From NCBI GenBank assembly GCA_014360745.1, contig JACIWY010000147.1, forward strand, positions 1 through 8,124: 8,124 bases of DNA. The letters run 5' to 3'. Below are positions 1-5,753 of this stretch, in pieces (the stretch's first letter is position 1; each line of letters opens with the position of its first letter). The position numbers were made by a program, and so were the translations under genes. The DNA comes from Chloroflexota bacterium (lineage in GTDB: Bacteria > Chloroflexota > Anaerolineae > UBA1429). The notes beneath the pieces are model-generated. The model was given only the letters and a program-made list of their open reading frames with translations, had not been told where the DNA came from and searched no databases.

Positions 1-186
1 GAACTTGAGCATGGTACGACCGCGCAGATTGGGATGCAACAGATGCACATAGCGGCCGGTGTTGCTCTCCGAGGTGGCCTGGGCTAATTCCACGTGAGGA
101 TGATAAAGCAATAGGCGCAACAACTCCCCACCGGCATAGCCGGATGCACCGACGATGGAGACGCGGATTCGGGCGCGCTCACTCAC
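1..186 (-). CDS. lysY: LysW-aminoadipate semialdehyde reductase LysY, N-terminal part (ArgC family)
   Basis: The first 62 residues are in the window and the gene runs off the left edge. LysY/ArgC-family enzymes use NADPH to reduce the acyl phosphate carried on LysW (LysW-aminoadipyl phosphate) to the semialdehyde. The N-terminus shows the Rossmann dinucleotide-binding loop GASGYAGGE at residues 13-21, followed by ELLRLLLYHP and the family block HPNLRG at residues 51-56. The start is the GTG at 184-186, which overlaps the lysX stop as GTGA (TGA at 183-185); this implies translational coupling. From sequence alone ArgC and LysY are close relatives. The call as LysY rather than ArgC rests on its position directly after lysX in a lysW operon; it could serve both lysine and arginine synthesis. 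Confidence 0.9.
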   Translation of the reverse strand, partial: MSERARIRVSIVGASGYAGGELLRLLLYHPHVELAQATSESNTGRYVHLLHPNLRGRTMLKF

Positions 187-1037
187 AATTCTCCCCTCCC
201 CACCCGCAGCACATAATCGACGACCTTGGCGGGGATGTCCACGCCGGTGGTGTCGATGCTGTTGCGAAACTCCATCGTATAGTTTACCTCGTTCACCAAC
301 AGCTCACCATCAGGCCGTTCGAGGATATCGATGGCCACCACGCCCCCGCCGACGGCCTTGGCTGCCGCCAGGGAGAGGCGGTCGATCTCCGGAGTGATGG
401 GGCAGTTGCTCGCCCGCCCCCCGCGCGCCGTGTTCGTGATCCAGTGTTCGGAGGTACGATAGATGCCGCAGATCGTCTCCTCGCCCACGACAAAGGTGCG
501 GATATCGCGTTGCGGCTTGTCGATGAACTCCTGAATGTAAAAGATCGAGTGATGATAGGAGCCCAAGATCGCCTTGTGTTCCAGGATCGACTCGGCCGCC
601 TCGCGGTCGTTGATCTTGGAGATCAGCCGCCCCCAAGAGCCAACGGCCGGCTTGAGCACCACCGGATAGCCCAGCGTTTCGATGGCGCGGATGGCCGATT
701 CCGGCGTAAAGGCCAACATAGTGCGCGGCGTGGGCACCTGGTGCTCGATGAGCGCCCGCGTCGTCGAGAACTTGTTGCCACAGATATTGGCCACATGGGC
801 GGTGTTTACTGTGCGAATGCCCCACGAATTGAGCTGCTCTAGGGCGGAAAGCGCCCGGGAATGATTAATACAGCGCTCCAAGATGACGTCATAGTCGGCC
901 AATTCACCGGGATCGTGCAAATCGAGGACGAGCTCGCGGTCGTCGATGGGATCGACCTTGATGCCGCGATCGGCAAAGGCCTGAAACAAGAGTTTTTCCT
1001 CCACACGGACGCGCGACAAGAGCATGCCGATGCGCAT
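183..1037 (-). CDS. lysX: Alpha-aminoadipate--LysW ligase LysX (RimK-like ATP-grasp)
   Basis: A full-length protein of 284 aa, the usual size for LysX. It uses ATP to form an amide bond between the alpha-amino group of alpha-aminoadipate and the side-chain carboxyl of the C-terminal Glu of LysW. ATP-grasp features are clear: VVLKPAVGSWGRL at residues 126-138 (nucleotide binding), the YIQEFI segment at 167-172, and the metal-binding VNEVNYTMEF at 248-257, followed by NSIDTTGVDIP, which I recognise as very close to Thermus LysX. These C-terminal residues favour LysX over ordinary RimK. A strong Shine-Dalgarno GGAGG lies at 1043-1047, five bases before the ATG. It sits 51 bases after the homoisocitrate dehydrogenase stop, so it has its own initiation signal within the operon, and it overlaps lysY by four bases. 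Some relatives (ArgX-like) use glutamate; dual use for arginine cannot be excluded. Confidence 0.95.
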   Translation of the reverse strand: MRIGMLLSRVRVEEKLLFQAFADRGIKVDPIDDRELVLDLHDPGELADYDVILERCINHSRALSALEQLNSWGIRTVNTAHVANICGNKFSTTRALIEHQVPTPRTMLAFTPESAIRAIETLGYPVVLKPAVGSWGRLISKINDREAAESILEHKAILGSYHHSIFYIQEFIDKPQRDIRTFVVGEETICGIYRTSEHWITNTARGGRASNCPITPEIDRLSLAAAKAVGGGVVAIDILERPDGELLVNEVNYTMEFRNSIDTTGVDIPAKVVDYVLRVGRGEL

Positions 1038-1088
1038 AAGAACCTCCGAATAAAAGCTAAAATTGAACCTCCACGCCCACCCTGTTTG

Positions 1089-2087
1089 TTAACCCAAGGC
1101 GGCGATGACGGCCTCCGTTACTTTATGCGTGGTGGCCTCACCGCCCAAATCGGGTGTCACCACTCGCGAGCGGAGCGTGTGCCCGACGGCATAACGCACC
1201 CGCATGGCGACCTCGGCCTCGCCCAGATGGTCCAACAGCATGGCCACGGCCAGAAAGGTGGCCAAAGGGTTGGCAATGCCCCGCCCGGCAATATCCGGCG
1301 CCGAACCATGCACCGGCTCAAAGATCGCCGCCCGCCCCTCGCCGATGTTCCCGGAAGGCGCCAGGCCCAGCCCGCCGACCAGCGCGGCCGCCTCGTCAGA
1401 GAGGATATCGCCGAACAAATTCGTCGTAACCAGGACGTCAAAGCGCTCCGGCTCGGTGATCAGCCGCATGGCGGCGACATCGACCAGCATCTCCTCAACA
1501 TGCACATCGGGGAAATCCGCCGCCACGGCCAAGGCCGCCTCGCGAAAAAGGCCGCATGTGGTGCGCAGGACATTGGCCTTGTGCACAATGGTCACATGCC
1601 CCCGTCGCATGTGGGCCAAGCGAAAGGCAGCGCGGGCGATGCGCTCCGAGCCGCGCCGTGTGATGATGCGTTCGGCGACAGCCGTGTCTCCTTCGCGGCG
1701 CTCACGCCCCACGTAAAGCCCCTCAGTGTTCTCGCGCACGATGAGCAGATCGATCCCCTCCCGCGAGCCGGGCACCGGATGGCTTTGGGCCGGGCGCAGG
1801 TTGGCGTACAGATCCAGCGTCCGTCGCAGTTCTATAATGGGGCTGCGATACCCCTCCACCGCATGCAGCGGCGAGGAGACGGCCCCGAACAAAGTAGCAT
1901 CGGCCTCGCGGACGGCCTCCAGCGTCTCAGCCGGCAGCGCCAAACCCGTCCGCTGAAACACATCCCAGCCCGCCTCGGCCGGCACAAAGGTCAAAGGCAA
2001 GCCCGTAGCCTCCAAAAGCCGGCGCCCGGCCGGCACCACTTCATGGCCGATGCCATCGCCCTCGATCAAGCAGATGCGATAGGTCAT
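1089..2087 (-). CDS. hicdh: Homoisocitrate dehydrogenase (beta-decarboxylating dehydrogenase family)
   Basis: A protein of 332 aa, close to Thermus homoisocitrate dehydrogenase in length and sequence. It converts homoisocitrate to 2-oxoadipate with NAD+ and a divalent metal. Visible features are the start MTYRICLIEGDGIGHEV, LDLYANLRPA at 91-100, IVRENTEGLY at 116-125 with catalytic Tyr125, the likely catalytic Lys170, and metal-binding aspartates around 203, 227 and 231. GSAPDIAG at 261-268 carries Asp-Ile where NADP-type isocitrate dehydrogenases have Lys-Tyr, so NAD+ is expected. The ATG at 2085-2087 overlaps the lysU stop as ATGA, with AGAGGG just upstream; a longer in-frame start at 2165 would lie inside lysU and lacks homology. 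Residue 85 is Ile, not the Arg of Thermus, so 3-isopropylmalate may also be a substrate (see findings). A LeuB role is the main alternative, made less likely by the operon. Confidence 0.88.
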   Translation of the reverse strand: MTYRICLIEGDGIGHEVVPAGRRLLEATGLPLTFVPAEAGWDVFQRTGLALPAETLEAVREADATLFGAVSSPLHAVEGYRSPIIELRRTLDLYANLRPAQSHPVPGSREGIDLLIVRENTEGLYVGRERREGDTAVAERIITRRGSERIARAAFRLAHMRRGHVTIVHKANVLRTTCGLFREAALAVAADFPDVHVEEMLVDVAAMRLITEPERFDVLVTTNLFGDILSDEAAALVGGLGLAPSGNIGEGRAAIFEPVHGSAPDIAGRGIANPLATFLAVAMLLDHLGEAEVAMRVRYAVGHTLRSRVVTPDLGGEATTHKVTEAVIAALG

Positions 2088-2578
2088 CGACCCTCTGTCA
2101 TGGGCAAATGCCCATGCTCCCGATAATAGGCCACGATGCCTCGGCCCCATACTTCGCGTACCCAAGCCGGCGGCACCGGCAAAAGGATCGTCTCACCATC
2201 GGCAATCAGCGTCGGCACCGCCAAATCCAATTCGACCCGTTGGCCATCGCGCAGAACCGTGGTCAGATCGATCTCAAAGAGCGGGATACCCAGGTTGAGC
2301 GCGTTGCGGAAAAAGATGCGCGCAAAAGAGGGCGCCAGAATGGCCGCCACCCCCACCGCCTTGAGGGCGCGGGGGGCATACTCTCGCGAGGAACCACAAC
2401 CGAAATTCTTGCCGGCAACCAACATGTCGCCCGGACGCACCGTTTGGGCAAATTCGGGCCGCGCCTCGATGAACGGATACTTGACCAGATCGGCTTCCGA
2501 GGTCATATAGGGCGCATAGCGACCGGGCAAAATCTGGTCGGTGTCTACATTGTCGCCAAAGAGCCATACACGTGCCAT
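2084..2578 (-). CDS. lysU: Homoaconitase small subunit LysU
   Basis: A protein of 164 aa in the LeuD/aconitase swivel-domain family. It forms a heterodimer with LysT and isomerises homocitrate to homoisocitrate through homoaconitate. The N-terminal WLFGDNVDTDQILPGRY (residues 5-21) and GKNFGCGSSREYAPRAL (56-72) are the family signatures; the GCGSSRE loop contacts substrate. The match to Thermus LysU continues through PSFARIFFRNALNLGIP (83-99) and the C-terminal YYREHG. The ATG at 2576-2578 follows AGGAG by only three bases, a tight spacing. It is separated from lysT by about 93 bases that hold a long palindrome, unusual for two subunits of one enzyme, and it overlaps the next gene by four bases. 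LeuD of isopropylmalate isomerase is the close alternative; context decides. Confidence 0.9.
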   Translation of the reverse strand: MARVWLFGDNVDTDQILPGRYAPYMTSEADLVKYPFIEARPEFAQTVRPGDMLVAGKNFGCGSSREYAPRALKAVGVAAILAPSFARIFFRNALNLGIPLFEIDLTTVLRDGQRVELDLAVPTLIADGETILLPVPPAWVREVWGRGIVAYYREHGHLPMTEGR

Positions 2579-2604
2579 AAGCTCCTGCCCCCATCGTCAT
2601 TTGT

Positions 2605-2651
2605 AGGTGACGGGCACTTTGGAGCCCGCCTGCGGGCCGTGCCCGTCACCT
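2605..2651. repeat. Perfect 13-bp inverted repeat in the lysT-lysU gap
   Basis: The arms are AGGTGACGGGCAC (2605-2617) and its exact reverse complement (2639-2651). Inside is a further 5-bp stem (GCCCG at 2624-2628 with CGGGC at 2633-2637, loop of four bases), so the transcript could fold into one long hairpin. It fills most of the only sizeable gap between lysT and lysU. There is no T-tract on either side, so it does not look like an intrinsic terminator. It may be a dispersed palindromic (REP/MITE-like) element, or a hairpin that stabilises the upstream mRNA or sets subunit ratio. The structure is seen directly; its role is unknown. Confidence 0.85.
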
Positions 2652-2671
2652 GGACCATTCTTATTCACGCC

Positions 2672-3913
2672 CTAGAGAACATCCCGCGGATCGGTAATAC
2701 GCCCGGTGAGCGCCGTAGCGGCGGCGGTTTCGGGCGAGGCGATGTACACCCGCGCCTCGGGCGAGCCCATGCGGCCACGGAAATTGCGATTGCCGGTGGA
2801 AAGGCAGACCTCGCCGGCGCCCATCACCCCCATATGCCGGCCGATGCACGGGCCACAGCCGGGCGTGCCCAATGTTGCCCCGGCTTCGAGGAGCGTCGCC
2901 AGGGTGCCATCGGCTATCGCTTGTTGCAAGATGGCATGGGAGGCAGGGATAACCAGCATACGCACTCCTCGCGCGATCTTGTTCCTACGCAGAATGGCAG
3001 CTGCTGCATGCAGATCCTCCAACCGGCCGTTGGTGCAGGTGCCGATAAAAACTTGATCCACGGCCACGTCTCCTAGCTCCGACGCGGCCATGACGTTATC
3101 CAGCGAATAGGGCACGGCAACGCGAGGAGTCAGCTCGTCCAGGTTCACCTCAATGGTCTGCACATAACGCGCGCCCTCTTGCACGCCAAGCCAACCCGGC
3201 ACTTCCCATCCTTCCAGCGCCGCGCCAACCGGGGGCACCAACCCTGCCTTGGCGCCCAGCTCGGTGGTCATGGAGGCCAACGTCTCGCGGCCGGCCAAGT
3301 CAAGCCATTCCGCGCCGTGAAACTCGACCGCCTTGTAATCGGCCCCATCCATGCCCAACATACCACACAGAAAGAGGCTGATGTCTTTGGCGCTCACCCC
3401 GGCCTGGAAACGCCCGCGCAGCTCCACCCGGATCGTCTCCGGCACGCGCAACCAGTTCCGGCCACTGGCCAGAGTTAACGCCATGTCGGCGCTGCCCACA
3501 CCCGTGCCAAAGGCGCACACCGCACCATAAGCGGTGGCATGGGAATCGGTGCCCAGGGCGATCTGCCCTGGGCGCACCAACCGTTTCTCGATCATCACCG
3601 TGTGGCACACGCCACAGCCGGCATCGTAAAAGTGACGAATTCCTTCCTCGCGCACCCAACGCCGCACGAGCACCTGGGCATCGGCGGTGGCCACCGACGC
3701 CGCCGGCGCCACATGATCGATAAACACGGCCACCCGTTCCGCATCCCAGACGTGGGCACCTCCCAGTTGCTCGCGCAACACGGCGATCACCTCGGGGGTG
3801 AGCGAATCATGGCTCATGCAACGATCGATCGGCACGACGACCAACTCCCCGGCATGGACCGGCCGGCCGGTGGCATGAGACAGGATCTGTTCGGAAAGCG
3901 TTTGTGCTGGCAT
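2672..3913 (-). CDS. lysT: Homoaconitase large subunit LysT ([4Fe-4S] protein)
   Basis: A protein of 413 aa in the LeuC/aconitase family, the catalytic partner of LysU. Together they dehydrate homocitrate and rehydrate it to homoisocitrate. The iron-sulfur cluster cysteines are visible as FIGTCTNGR (Cys293) and PGCGPCIG (Cys353 and Cys356). Other family blocks are HVAPAAS at 68-74, ALGTDSHATAYGA at 119-131 and NRNFRGRMGS at 375-384. I chose the ATG at 3911-3913 (MPAQTLSEQ) because it lies one base after the upstream stop and has AGGAA about nine bases before it; the longer in-frame start at 3964 would lie inside the upstream gene. The protein has only five lysines in 413 residues. LeuC is the alternative on sequence alone. 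Confidence 0.92.
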   Translation of the reverse strand: MPAQTLSEQILSHATGRPVHAGELVVVPIDRCMSHDSLTPEVIAVLREQLGGAHVWDAERVAVFIDHVAPAASVATADAQVLVRRWVREEGIRHFYDAGCGVCHTVMIEKRLVRPGQIALGTDSHATAYGAVCAFGTGVGSADMALTLASGRNWLRVPETIRVELRGRFQAGVSAKDISLFLCGMLGMDGADYKAVEFHGAEWLDLAGRETLASMTTELGAKAGLVPPVGAALEGWEVPGWLGVQEGARYVQTIEVNLDELTPRVAVPYSLDNVMAASELGDVAVDQVFIGTCTNGRLEDLHAAAAILRRNKIARGVRMLVIPASHAILQQAIADGTLATLLEAGATLGTPGCGPCIGRHMGVMGAGEVCLSTGNRNFRGRMGSPEARVYIASPETAAATALTGRITDPRDVL

Positions 3914-3914
3914 G

Positions 3915-5060
3915 TCATTCGTTCCTGTCGATATGGCCGGCGATCCAATCGCGCAGCACGGCATCTACATCGTCCAGACCGATGGGTTTTTCATCGGCCA
4001 GCTTCTTGATGTGCACCGTGGCTGCCTTGAGCTCCTCATCGGCAAGATGTAGGTTGAGCTGGTCGGCACGGGCTTTGATGGCATTCCAACCCGTCAATCG
4101 ATGAGCGATGCTGATGTAACGGCTCAAGCCGAAATCCTGCGGGGCCAGGATCTCGTACGTTTCGGGATTGTTCAACACCGCCTTGGCATGGACGCCCGCC
4201 TTGTGGGTAAAAGCGGTGATGCCGGTGATATAGTTGTTAAAGGGGATATCTACCCCTACCATCTGAGCCACCATGTTGTCCAGTTCGGGCAACATGGCAA
4301 GGTTGTACTTGGTGACCAGGGAACGATCCACAGCATAAAGCCGGGCGATGAGGCCACCCAAGGGGACGATGCCGTTGCGCTCGCCGATGCCGAGGATGGA
4401 TGTGTCGACATGGGTGGCGCCGGCCTCCAAGGCGCAATAGGCGTTAGCGATCGCGCAGCCCGAGTCGTTGTGGCCGTGAAATTCAATGTCGCAGGGGACG
4501 TGGCTGCGCACTCGAGCGACCAGGTCGTACACCTGGCGCGGCGAGGCGATGCCCACCGTATCGGCAATGCCCACGCGATGGACGCCCATCTCGGCCACCG
4601 TCTCATAGATGGGCAGGATATCGTCGAGATTGCTGCGAAAAGAATCCTCGGTGGAAAAGCGCACCTGCAACCCTTGATCTAACAAAAAACCCACCACCTC
4701 GCGGGCCATGGCGATGATGGCGGGTATGTCCTTGCCGTGGCTGAACTGCCGCAGCACGGACGAGGTGCCGATGACGACATCCACACCGGCGACGCCGGTG
4801 CCGGCGGCGAGCCGCGCATCCTCCATCGTGCAGCGCGTATGGGTGACGACCATCGCCCTCAGGCCAAGCCCGGCGATGGTTCTGCAATCCTCCAGGCTTT
4901 GAGGCGAGGCCGCCGGAGAAGTGACTTCGATGATCTCGACGCCAAATTCGTCCAGCGCGCGAGCGATCCGCACTTTTTGCTCGGTGGTAAAGCAAGCTCC
5001 GACGAACTGTTCACCTTCCCGCAGTGTCGATTCGATGATAGAGAAGCTAGTGACAGGCAT
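3915..5060 (-). CDS. hcs: Homocitrate synthase (DRE-TIM metallolyase)
   Basis: A protein of 381 aa. It condenses acetyl-CoA with 2-oxoglutarate to homocitrate, the first and committed step of the pathway, and is usually inhibited by lysine. The active-site block ESTLREGEQF (10-19) holds the catalytic Arg14 and the metal ligand Glu15; EFHGHNDSGCAIAN (193-206) supplies metal ligands His195 and His197. VVTHTRC holds His74, matching the substrate-selecting His of Thermus homocitrate synthase. ILGIGERNG (222-230) and FTHKAGVHAKA (284-294, His286 and His291) are further family blocks. The usual Asp before STLREG is Glu10 here. The start at 5058-5060 is 17 bases after lysW, with GGGAG eight bases upstream. 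The compact length without a LeuA regulatory domain argues against isopropylmalate synthase. Confidence 0.95.
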   Translation of the reverse strand: MPVTSFSIIESTLREGEQFVGACFTTEQKVRIARALDEFGVEIIEVTSPAASPQSLEDCRTIAGLGLRAMVVTHTRCTMEDARLAAGTGVAGVDVVIGTSSVLRQFSHGKDIPAIIAMAREVVGFLLDQGLQVRFSTEDSFRSNLDDILPIYETVAEMGVHRVGIADTVGIASPRQVYDLVARVRSHVPCDIEFHGHNDSGCAIANAYCALEAGATHVDTSILGIGERNGIVPLGGLIARLYAVDRSLVTKYNLAMLPELDNMVAQMVGVDIPFNNYITGITAFTHKAGVHAKAVLNNPETYEILAPQDFGLSRYISIAHRLTGWNAIKARADQLNLHLADEELKAATVHIKKLADEKPIGLDDVDAVLRDWIAGHIDRNE

Positions 5061-5077
5061 GCCAAGGTCTCCCTTTC

Positions 5078-5245
5078 CTATTCTCCCCAGTCCTCTTCCT
5101 CTTCAGGAGCCAGATCGAGGGTGAGAGGATCTAGGCTGACCACTTCGAGCTCCACGCCGCAATCGGGGCAGTCGATAATCTCGCCCTCCATCACATCATC
5201 GTCCAGATCGATAACCGCTGCGCACTCGGGACAGGTTCCTTCCAT
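5078..5245 (-). CDS. lysW: LysW amino-group carrier protein
   Basis: A 55-residue protein that is easy to miss. LysW protects and carries the growing lysine precursor: LysX links alpha-aminoadipate to the side-chain carboxyl of the last Glu, and later enzymes recognise the acidic carrier. The sequence shows a zinc-ribbon with two knuckles, CPEC (Cys5, Cys8) and CPDC (Cys26, Cys29), a strongly acidic globular part, and the invariant C-terminal tail EDWGE (51-55), preceded by four Glu residues. It contains no lysine at all. The ATG at 5243-5245 has AAAGGA about nine bases upstream. It is the first structural gene of the operon, 17 bases ahead of homocitrate synthase, whereas in Thermus lysW follows lysT/lysU. 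High expression of a stoichiometric carrier from the first position would make sense (inference). Confidence 0.97.
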   Translation of the reverse strand: MEGTCPECAAVIDLDDDVMEGEIIDCPDCGVELEVVSLDPLTLDLAPEEEEDWGE

Positions 5246-5357
5246 CTTTTCTCATCCTTTCGCACGGATTGGTAAATATCCATTGCTTCCGCCTGCGTGG
5301 CTTGCCGACCATCGAGCGACACTGCGGGCCCGGCAATGGCCGGATGTGGCAAGACAC
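5246..5357 (-). other. Untranslated leader between attenuator terminator and lysW
   Basis: About 112 bases of RNA follow the terminator before lysW. No convincing open reading frame is present. A small hairpin, CCGGC-CATT-GCCGG on the minus strand (5330-5343), lies soon after the terminator. Close to lysW, ATCC can pair either with an upstream GGAT or with GGAT of the lysW Shine-Dalgarno region; these pairings are only 4 bp and may be chance. I see no L-box lysine riboswitch. Confidence 0.5.
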
Positions 5358-5400
5358 AAAAAGAAGGGCAGCTTTCCTCTGGTTCTGGAAAGCTGCCCTT
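5358..5400 (-). terminator. Intrinsic terminator acting as putative lysine attenuator
   Basis: On the minus strand a perfect 14-bp stem (AAGGGCAGCTTTCC, 5387-5400 as the plus complement, with its partner at 5364-5377) closes a nine-base loop (5378-5386). It is followed by one C and a T5 tract (5358-5362) and then GTGT. This is a classical intrinsic terminator in the orientation of the lys operon, placed 30 bases after the leader-peptide stop and before lysW. Because it lies downstream of the operon promoter and upstream of the first structural gene, it would stop transcription unless prevented. The loop plus two bases of each arm (5376-5388) can pair with the end of the leader reading frame, giving an antiterminator. 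Confidence 0.9.
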
Positions 5401-5430
5401 GTTGCCTATTTCCGCGAGGTACGAGCAAGC

Positions 5431-5529
5431 CTAACCAGACCAGAGGCCCGGCTTGACCTTCTTCGACTTGCTCTTCTTGGCAACGCGAGCGGAGAGCTCC
5501 ACGTCGCGCAACGGGATGGATGAACTCAC
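5431..5529 (-). CDS. Lysine-rich leader peptide of the lys operon
   Basis: A 32-codon reading frame in the transcribed leader. Residues 17-27 read AKKSKSKKVKP: six lysines within residues 18-26, all encoded by AAG, compared with 1.8% lysine over the six complete structural proteins of the operon. It starts with GTG at 5527-5529, eight bases after a GAGG Shine-Dalgarno (5538-5541), and ends with TAG at 5431-5433, 30 bases before the terminator stem. I chose GTG rather than the in-frame ATGs at 5580 and 5586 because both of those lie inside the promoter and have no ribosome site. The peptide itself probably has no function; its codons would sense lysyl-tRNA supply. An alternative is an unrelated small basic protein with its own terminator. 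Confidence 0.75.
   Translation of the reverse strand: MSSSIPLRDVELSARVAKKSKSKKVKPGLWSG
5435..5446 (-). promoter_or_regulatory. Putative antiterminator segment
   Basis: The minus-strand RNA CCTCTGGTCTGG here is complementary to CCAGAACCAGAGG (5376-5388), the loop and top of the terminator: eight consecutive pairs, one bulged A, then four pairs. It spans codons 28-32, just after the last lysine codon (5452-5454) and before the stop (5431-5433). A ribosome finishing the peptide would cover it and let the terminator form; one stalled at the lysine codons would leave it free to pair and break the terminator. Pairing is seen; mechanism is inferred. Confidence 0.6.
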
Positions 5530-5562
5530 GCCCCGTACCTCGCTCAGGTTACAAGTGCCGAA

Positions 5563-5591
5563 ATAGTAGCACGGAACCATGCGCATGTCAA
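5563..5591 (-). promoter_or_regulatory. Sigma70-type promoter of the lys operon
   Basis: The minus strand has a perfect -35 TTGACA (5586-5591), a 17-base spacer, and -10 TACTAT (5563-5568, four of six consensus positions). Transcription should start near 5556-5558, about 15 bases before the leader-peptide Shine-Dalgarno. A-rich stretches lie just upstream (5591-5630). It is the only strong promoter I see ahead of lysW. Confidence 0.8.
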
Positions 5592-5753
5592 AAAGGGGCT
5601 GCGAATTGTCCGTTTTCCCACTTTTTCCCTACTCAACGACTGCAGGCCTGCCTCGATCGCTCACTGGAAAAGCCCGATGTCGACGCAGCAGGCCCAATAG
5701 GTGCCCACACCGTGCGCAGGGCCTGCTCCGGCAAGGTGTTAGCTGGATAGGGA
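5592..5753. other. Intergenic region between lys promoter and tspO
   Basis: About 160 bases lie between the tspO stop and the lys promoter, with no convincing gene. It holds the inverted repeat at 5687-5727 described separately and A/T-rich runs (5591-5630) that could aid the lys promoter or bind a regulator. No T-tract terminator for tspO is seen. Confidence 0.5.
5687..5727. repeat. Inverted repeat just downstream of tspO, possibly a degenerate attC
   Basis: A perfect 9-bp stem, AGCAGGCCC (5687-5695) with GGGCCTGCT (5719-5727), encloses 23 bases that hold a small GGTG/CACC hairpin (5700-5711). On the tspO strand, AGCTAAC (5738-5744) begins nine bases after the tspO stop and matches six of seven positions of the integron box RYYYAAC. 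The other expected box is poor (GTCGACA, 5678-5684). No T-tract follows, so it is not a standard terminator. The inverted repeat is certain; the attC reading is weak. Confidence 0.35.

Larger units (their letters stand above)
5414..5543 (-). repeat. Long-range 10-bp inverted repeat flanking the leader peptide
   Basis: On the minus strand GCGAGGTACG (5534-5543) is exactly complementary to CGTACCTCGC (5414-5423). The upstream arm contains the GAGG Shine-Dalgarno of the leader peptide; the downstream arm lies between the leader stop and the terminator. Pairing extends by a G-T and a G-C pair. In the RNA this would loop out the whole leader reading frame and hide its ribosome site, making it a candidate lock that forms only when the leader is not being translated. 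Complementarity is seen; function is inferred. Confidence 0.65.

Noticed and set aside
861..2126. Long plus-strand open frame over lysX and homoisocitrate dehydrogenase
   Set aside because: It is antisense to two clear enzyme genes, has a shadow-like composition and resembles no family I know. The same holds for the plus-strand frames at 144-842, 2108-3076, 4101-4682 and 4737-5456.
2088..2165. N-terminal extension of homoisocitrate dehydrogenase
   Set aside because: It lies entirely within lysU, and family homology begins exactly at the ATG at 2087, which has its own Shine-Dalgarno.
5246..5562. Lysine riboswitch (L-box) in the operon leader
   Set aside because: The leader is largely occupied by the peptide frame and terminator, and I see none of the conserved L-box junction layout; peptide-based attenuation explains the structure better.
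5431..5586. Longer 51-residue reading frame starting at ATG 5586 or 5580, with two cysteines near its start
   Set aside because: Both ATGs lie within the TTGACA-17-TACTAT promoter, upstream of the likely transcript start, and have no ribosome site; the GTG at 5529 has a well-placed GAGG. It would return if transcription proves to start farther upstream.
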